DNA from: a virus
Virus record (IMG/VR): IMGVR_UViG_3300047409_000435
Coordinates: 1-24,073 of that record
Length of the DNA: 24,073 nt
Reading direction: 5' to 3' (one strand)
The translations under genes and the position numbers were made by a program. The notes below the pieces were generated by a model. The model saw nothing but the letters and a program-made list of their open reading frames with translations, was not told the DNA's origin and searched no databases. Shown piece after piece: positions 21,366 through 24,073 of this stretch; position 1 is the stretch's first letter; each line of letters opens with the position of its first letter.

Positions 21366-21391
21366 ACGCCCGTCGCACCCCGGCGCTACCG

Positions 21392-21655
21392 CTATTCTAA
21401 TAGCCCCCGCACCACCGTCGCGCACGCCGGGCACATGCGCGCGGCGTAGAAGCGCTCGAAGGTGGCGGTGTCCACCAGGTGCGACCCATCCACGGCGGTC
21501 GAACGCCAGGGCACCGTCAGCCCGCACAGCGACTCGCCCGCGACGTAGCCGGTGTACCAGCGTTCGGGCAGCCAGCCCCCCACCGGGGCCGGGGCGCGGT
21601 AGTAGGCGTGGAAGCGGGGGTCGCCCCGCCACATGAACGTGCGGAGTTGCAGCAT
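21392..21655 (-). CDS. Hypothetical protein with CxxC, last leftward gene
   Basis: The 87-residue protein is rich in Trp and Tyr (FMWRGDPRFHAYYRAP, LPERWYTGYVAGESLCGL). It ends with a compact AARMCPACATVVRGLL, a single C-P-x-C knuckle that could pair with Cys54 (CGL) and a His for metal binding. The ATG follows the previous gene by 12 bases with AAGGGG upstream. It is the end of the leftward set and is followed by repeat copy 1. The family is not recognised. Confidence 0.65.
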   Translation of the reverse strand: MLQLRTFMWRGDPRFHAYYRAPAPVGGWLPERWYTGYVAGESLCGLTVPWRSTAVDGSHLVDTATFERFYAARMCPACATVVRGLLE

Positions 21656-21667
21656 CAGCCCCTTGCC

Positions 21668-21877
21668 TCAGTCGCCCGGCCGTACCCGGTCGGCCAGTTC
21701 GTCACTCAGCACCTTGAACGCGTCGGCCAGCGCGTCCACGTCGTCGGCGTCGAGGATGAGGTTGGACATATGCCGCCCCCACTGCACCGTCAGCGCGACG
21801 TGCGGGCGCGTGCCGAGTCGGGCGAGCGTAATCTCCACCCCGCCCGTCGTCTTGATGCGCGCCAGACCATCGAGCAT
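21668..21877 (-). CDS. Small hypothetical protein
   Basis: The 69-residue protein starts MLDGLARIKTTGGVEITLA and ends with an acidic helical part (DADDVDALADAFKVLSDELADRV). The ATG at 21877 is fixed by a strong GAGGAGG about six bases upstream; the longer frame would run into the hairpin region. It resembles small early phage proteins of unknown role. It lies just downstream (leftward) of repeat copy 2 and the hairpin at 21901, so it is the first gene of the two-gene block bracketed by the 107-bp repeats. Confidence 0.65.
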   Translation of the reverse strand: MLDGLARIKTTGGVEITLARLGTRPHVALTVQWGRHMSNLILDADDVDALADAFKVLSDELADRVRPGD

Positions 21878-21900
21878 CGCCCACCTCCTCTCCGCCCTCT

Positions 21901-21940
21901 GGCCCGCGGTGCCGTGCTGCGGTGCCGCGGGCCGTTTGTT
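21901..21940 (+). terminator. Hairpin with T-rich tail upstream of repeat copy 2
   Basis: GGCCCGCGG (21901-21909) pairs perfectly with CCGCGGGCC (21925-21933) and is followed by GTTTGTTGTG on the plus strand. No rightward gene precedes it, so it may be a backup terminator or the folded leader of the leftward gene starting at 21877. Repeat copy 1 has a similar hairpin on the same side. Confidence 0.45.
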
Positions 21941-21979
21941 GTGTCCCACGCCCGGTGCCGCCCTTCCCGTCGCTCACAG

Positions 21980-22086
21980 GCCCGCTGGTGGCCCCACAGC
22001 GGCACACGGCGACGCCCCGCCGGTTGCCCGTGCGGGGCGCGTCACGCGCGGCCGGGGGCAGCGCGGGGATGCGGGGAGGATAGCAC
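21980..22086. repeat. 107-bp perfect direct repeat, copy 2
   Basis: Identical to 21259-21365. It lies in the 292-bp gap 21878-22169 between two leftward genes, with a hairpin on either side (21901-21940 and 22086-22133). Nothing in the gap other than these elements is recognisable. In one frame both copies encode the same peptide, but neither copy has a ribosome site for it. Confidence 0.9.
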
Positions 22087-22133
22087 CCCCCGCCCGGTGC
22101 CGCCCGGTGCTGCGGTGCCGGGGGGCTTCTTTG
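22086..22133 (+). terminator. Terminator-like hairpin beside repeat copy 2
   Basis: CCCCCCG (22086-22092) pairs with CGGGGGG (22119-22125) around a 26-base loop, followed by CTTCTTTG on the plus strand. The 3' arm and tail closely match those of the 21198 terminator (CCGGGGGGC then TTCTTTGCGC), suggesting a common origin. Activity on the plus strand is uncertain because no rightward gene precedes it. Confidence 0.4.
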
Positions 22134-22172
22134 CGCTGCAGTCATCGTCGCCATAGGCGACATTGACGATTA
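22129..22172. repeat. 44-bp repeat after a stop codon, copy A
   Basis: Matches 22416-22459 with one mismatch (22155). Read leftward it starts with the TAA stop of the gene at 22170-22403 and contains GTCGCC and GGCGAC around a three-base loop. The single mismatch falls in that loop. It may be a 3'-end RNA element. Confidence 0.85.
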
Positions 22173-22403
22173 GTCGCCGCCGTGGTCCTTGGCAAATTGG
22201 GCATAGGCCAATTGCGCCATCTCAACTATCGCGTCGAGCGTTTCGTCGCTCATGCCTCTAGCGCCGTTCACATGCAACGTCAGCCCCTCGCGCTCAACCC
22301 AGAAGCCGCGCCCGCGCGTGCGTTCTCCGGGTGGCAGGGCGCGCTCGGCGTTCCGCCAGTGCTGCTGGTAGGGGCGGCTGTCGCCCCAAGTAAGACGCCT
22401 CAT
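22170..22403 (-). CDS. Hypothetical protein
   Basis: The 77-residue protein has an N-terminal basic, aromatic part (MRRLTWGDSRPYQQHWRNAE), a beta-like FWVEREGLTLHVNG and a C-terminal helix (DETLDAIVEMAQLAYAQFA). AAAGGAGG about nine bases before the ATG makes the start secure. It is a member of the leftward operon and its ribosome site is in the flank of the 44-bp repeat copy B. I do not recognise a family. Confidence 0.7.
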   Translation of the reverse strand: MRRLTWGDSRPYQQHWRNAERALPPGERTRGRGFWVEREGLTLHVNGARGMSDETLDAIVEMAQLAYAQFAKDHGGD

Positions 22404-22415
22404 AACACTTGCCTC

Positions 22416-22459
22416 CTTTGCGCTGCAGTCATCGTCGCCATCGGCGACATTGACGATTA
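22416..22459. repeat. 44-bp repeat after a stop codon, copy B
   Basis: Matches 22129-22172 with one mismatch. Read leftward it starts with the TAA stop of the gene at 22457-22774, forms the same GTCGCC/GGCGAC hairpin and runs into the ribosome site of the next gene. Confidence 0.85.
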
Positions 22460-22774
22460 CTCGCGCGCCCGCCGGGGTGCCACCGCGTCAATAGCCCGCT
22501 GCAAGCGCCAAGTCTCCTCGGCTGGTATCCCGAACTGCCCCGCCCAAACGACCCGCCGCAACTCGTGCAGCAGCGTGTGCGCCTCGGCCAGCGCCGCGCG
22601 CAGCGCGACGAGTTCGTCCACCGCGTCGAGGAAGGCCGCCTGCACCGCCGGGAAGTGTCGCAGCGCCTCCCGCCCGCTCCAGTCGAGCCAGTCGCGCAAC
22701 TCCTCCTCCGTGCGCGGTGCCGCTTGCCGCGCCGACTGCACCAGCGCGTCCCCACCCGTCGCTTCAGTCGCCAT
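22457..22774 (-). CDS. Hypothetical helical protein
   Basis: The 105-residue protein is almost wholly helical by eye: an acidic ELRDWLDWSGREALRHF segment, then a heptad-like LDAVDELVALRAALAEAHTLL (about 49-69), then EETWRLQRAIDAVAP. It may be a coiled-coil accessory protein. The ATG at 22774 lies within the end of the upstream gene (11-bp overlap). The purine-rich sequence before it contains a tandem 12-bp repeat (GGGCAGGGGGCG), which may supply the ribosome site. Confidence 0.7.
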   Translation of the reverse strand: MATEATGGDALVQSARQAAPRTEEELRDWLDWSGREALRHFPAVQAAFLDAVDELVALRAALAEAHTLLHELRRVVWAGQFGIPAEETWRLQRAIDAVAPRRARE

Positions 22775-23078
22775 GCCCGCCCCCTGCCCGCCCCCTGCCC
22801 GTCGTCGCAGTCGCCATGTCGCGCCCCGTCGTCGGCAACACGGCGTGCCACTCCTTCGTCTTCGAGTTGCGCCACGCCATTTCGCGCCACGCCCGCTGCG
22901 CGGTCAGCCACTGGCCCGGATTGTCCGTCAGGCGGTCGTGCCACCAGTCCGGCATGAGGTTCAGCAGCGCGCCCGTCGTGAGCGGGCCGTGTTCCCGCAG
23001 GAGGTCGAGCGCCAGCCGCACCGCGCGCTCCCGCTCGTTCATTGCCCGATACCCGTCCGCCCCGCCCGTCGCGCTCAT
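22764..23078 (-). CDS. Hypothetical protein, possible winged-helix
   Basis: The 104-residue product begins MSATGGADGYRAMNERERA, then RLALDLLREHGPLTTGALLNLM (about 20-41), a helix-turn-helix-like pattern seen in winged-helix domains. WWHDRLTDNPGQWLTAQRAWREMAW follows and then a Gly/Thr-rich tail. DNA binding is possible but unproven. The start at 23078 overlaps the upstream stop (ATGA). Met13 is an alternative start. The initiation region is part of a 33-bp repeat shared with the gene at 23475-23657. Confidence 0.65.
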   Translation of the reverse strand: MSATGGADGYRAMNERERAVRLALDLLREHGPLTTGALLNLMPDWWHDRLTDNPGQWLTAQRAWREMAWRNSKTKEWHAVLPTTGRDMATATTGRGRAGGGHGD

Positions 23079-23089
23079 GCCCGCCCCTC
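23057..23089. repeat. 33-bp repeat over a start codon, copy 1
   Basis: Identical to 23636-23668. Read leftward it holds a GAGGGGCGGGC ribosome region, the ATG and the codons for the opening MSATGGA of the gene at 22764-23078. Confidence 0.85.
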
Positions 23090-23224
23090 GCGCATTTCTG
23101 CGATAACGAGGTGGTTGTGTCGTGTCACACACTCGTCGCACGCCCGTGTCCACAGGCGCTCGCCCAGGAAACACACCGCGCCCAACCACCCCCAGGCCCG
23201 CCGCCGCAGGTGCCACCGCTTCAT
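23075..23224 (-). CDS. Small basic protein with CxxC
   Basis: The 49-residue protein is basic and aromatic at the N terminus (MKRWHLRRRAWGWLGAV) with a single CDEC knuckle (about 29-32) followed by TRHNHLVIAEMRE, where the His residues could complete a small zinc site. The start at 23224 has AGGAGG with a seven-base spacer. The stop overlaps the next start as ATGA. No family is recognised. Confidence 0.6.
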   Translation of the reverse strand: MKRWHLRRRAWGWLGAVCFLGERLWTRACDECVTRHNHLVIAEMREGRA

Positions 23225-23235
23225 GCCCGCCCCTC

Positions 23236-23442
23236 CTACTCCGTCGCCCGCTGCACCCGGTGGCAAACGTCTTCGTACTCGGCCAGCAGTTGCAGCCAGA
23301 AGTCCTCCATGCTCTCTGCCCTGCGCCCGTCGCCCGACGCCAACGCGCGCTCGACGATTGCGTAGCCGTACTCCAGGCGTGCATAAATGGCGTCCCGTCG
23401 TTCCTCCAGCGTGCCAGCCCCACCGGCTTTGGTGTCAATCAC
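23236..23442 (-). CDS. Hypothetical helical protein
   Basis: The 68-residue product is helical (LEERRDAIYARLEYGYAIVE, then AESMEDFWLQLLAEYEDVCHRVQ). It uses a GTG start at 23442 with GGAGG nine bases upstream. The ribosome site region is duplicated: CAGTTGCCTCCC occurs at 23445-23456 and 23462-23473 on the plus strand. It belongs to the leftward operon. No function can be assigned. Confidence 0.6.
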   Translation of the reverse strand: MIDTKAGGAGTLEERRDAIYARLEYGYAIVERALASGDGRRAESMEDFWLQLLAEYEDVCHRVQRATE

Positions 23443-23474
23443 AGCAGTTGCCTCCCTCAGTCAGTTGCCTCCCG

Positions 23475-23657
23475 TCACCACTGCCCGCCAATCGCCCGCT
23501 TGCGTCGGAAGTACCGACGCCGCGCCCGGTCAATCAGGCGGTCCAATCGGCGCATGCGGTGGGGTGCAGCCATCCACCGGAAGGCCAGACGTTTCCACAG
23601 GAGCCACGCCTCCTCCACCAGCGCCAGCGTCATACCCGCCCCGCCCGTCGCGCTCAT
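23475..23657 (-). CDS. Small basic hypothetical protein
   Basis: The 60-residue protein starts MSATGGAGMTLALVEEAWLL and then becomes strongly basic (HRMRRLDRLIDRARRRYFRRKRA), which suggests nucleic-acid binding. GAGGAGG lies seven bases before the ATG at 23657, and the start overlaps the upstream stop (ATGA). Its first seven residues and ribosome region are identical in DNA to those of the gene at 22764-23078. Confidence 0.6.
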   Translation of the reverse strand: MSATGGAGMTLALVEEAWLLWKRLAFRWMAAPHRMRRLDRLIDRARRRYFRRKRAIGGQW

Positions 23658-23668
23658 GCCCGCCCCTC
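23636..23668. repeat. 33-bp repeat over a start codon, copy 2
   Basis: Identical to 23057-23089 (offset 579). It covers the end of the upstream gene, the ribosome region, the ATG and the first codons of the gene at 23475-23657. Confidence 0.85.
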
Positions 23669-23860
23669 CTCGTCCACCACCGGATATTCACAGTCAGCGC
23701 ACAGCGTCTTCGTCAGGTGAATCGGCCGCCCGCACTGCTGGCAGCGGTGCTCGTCCTCATCCGCTACCGCGTCCCGGCATTCCTCCCACAACGCGGCGAG
23801 ACGCGACGGGGTGAACGCCTCCCAGTGCGCCCGCTTTGCCCGCAGCTCGTCATCGAGCAT
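23654..23860 (-). CDS. Small zinc-ribbon protein
   Basis: The 68-residue protein has a helical first half (LDDELRAKRAHWEAFTPSRL) and a two-knuckle zinc ribbon: CQQCGRPI and, nine residues on, CADC, followed by an acidic tail. The ATG at 23860 is chosen over 23866 because GGAGG lies seven bases before it, while the upstream ATG is only two bases from that site. The stop overlaps the next start. Such small ribbons are common in early phage operons; the partner is unknown. Confidence 0.7.
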   Translation of the reverse strand: MLDDELRAKRAHWEAFTPSRLAALWEECRDAVADEDEHRCQQCGRPIHLTKTLCADCEYPVVDEEGRA

Positions 23861-23878
23861 CGTCATTCCTCCTCGCGT

Positions 23879-24073
23879 TCATGCCCGCCGCGCCCGCTCG
23901 TGCAACCACGCCGCCCGCTCCATGAAGCAGGCGCACTCGACGCAGACACCGCCCCGGTCCACCAGCCGCGTCGGCTCCCCGCACCGCGCGCAGGACACCG
24001 GCACCGCCAGCAGCCGCAGGAGCAGCGTCACGCCGAAGTCGGCGAGCGTCAGGGTTGCCGCGTGCCAGTCCTG
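23879..24073 (-). CDS. Zinc-ribbon protein, 5' end outside the window
   Basis: The frame enters from the right edge and gives 64 residues: ADFGVTLLLRLLAVP, then the zinc ribbon SCARCGEPTRLVDRGGVCVECACF with two C-x-x-C knuckles, then a basic ERAAWLHERARRA end. The TGA is followed, about twenty bases on, by the start of another zinc-ribbon gene, and the ribosome site of that gene (GGAGG) lies in the gap. The start is not in view. Confidence 0.65.
   Translation of the reverse strand, partial: QDWHAATLTLADFGVTLLLRLLAVPVSCARCGEPTRLVDRGGVCVECACFMERAAWLHERARRA

Noticed and set aside
21247-21367. A conserved leftward peptide encoded by the 107-bp repeats (CYPPRIPALPP and on)
   Set aside because: It appears in both copies only because the DNA is identical; neither copy has a ribosome site, and the frames continue into unrelated sequence.
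22182-23720. 512-residue rightward open frame over the right-hand region
   Set aside because: Arg/Pro/Ser-rich without domains. The leftward strand instead holds a series of small genes with good ribosome sites and ATGA overlaps.
1-24073. tRNA genes, CRISPR arrays, IS elements and attachment sites
   Set aside because: Reading both strands showed no tRNA cloverleaf, no regular spacer-repeat series, no transposase and no integrase or recognisable att core. A tRNAscan or genome-wide comparison could still find something missed by eye.

Overview
This window is a very GC-rich tailed-phage (or prophage) segment with siphovirus-type, HK97-like morphogenesis genes. Evidence for this includes a U35-type prohead protease, an HK97-fold capsid protein, a tail tube, a frameshifted tail-assembly chaperone pair, a 1036-residue tape measure protein, a tail hub and a fibre. 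No integrase, repressor, terminase or portal is present, so the left end starts after the packaging genes and lifestyle cannot be decided. The host is uncertain. Shine-Dalgarno sites and sigma70-type promoters indicate a bacterium, and a lipoprotein with a PTATPT linker after its lipidated Cys is a weak hint of Chloroflexota (inference only).

Layout. Rightward genes run from 1 to 21120. (1) 1-2920: a 3' gene fragment, an SGNH-hydrolase virion protein, a GT-B glycosyltransferase and a Com-like zinc protein. (2) 2906-6762: a near-consensus promoter and a folded leader, then protease, capsid, connector, gp10-like protein and tail terminator. (3) 6759-11357: an inserted block of two GT2 glycosyltransferases, a GNAT acetyltransferase, a DegT-type aminotransferase and a CgeB-like glycosyltransferase, interrupted by a leftward HNH endonuclease gene. 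(4) 11378-18192: tail tube, chaperones G/GT with a -1 frameshift site, a leftward lipoprotein gene, tape measure, hub and fibre. (5) 18211-19938: small membrane proteins and an amidase endolysin. (6) 19935-21239: a second leftward HNH gene, two unknown genes and a strong terminator.

From the right edge a leftward operon of at least ten small, tightly packed genes (24073 to 21392) converges on the rightward genes. The junction carries a 107-bp perfect direct repeat bracketing two genes, several hairpins, and a 44-bp repeat placed exactly after two stop codons.

How it works together: late genes build head and tail. The aminotransferase, acetyltransferase and glycosyltransferases probably make and attach an amino sugar to virion proteins or to the host surface. 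The amidase and small membrane proteins lyse the cell. The three leftward genes embedded in the rightward array (two HNH, one lipoprotein) each have their own predicted promoter and a hairpin leader, so they look like independently expressed insertions. The strongest points for follow-up are the protease leader that hides its own ribosome site, the sugar cassette, the matching HNH modules, and the lipoprotein gene placed against the tape measure gene.
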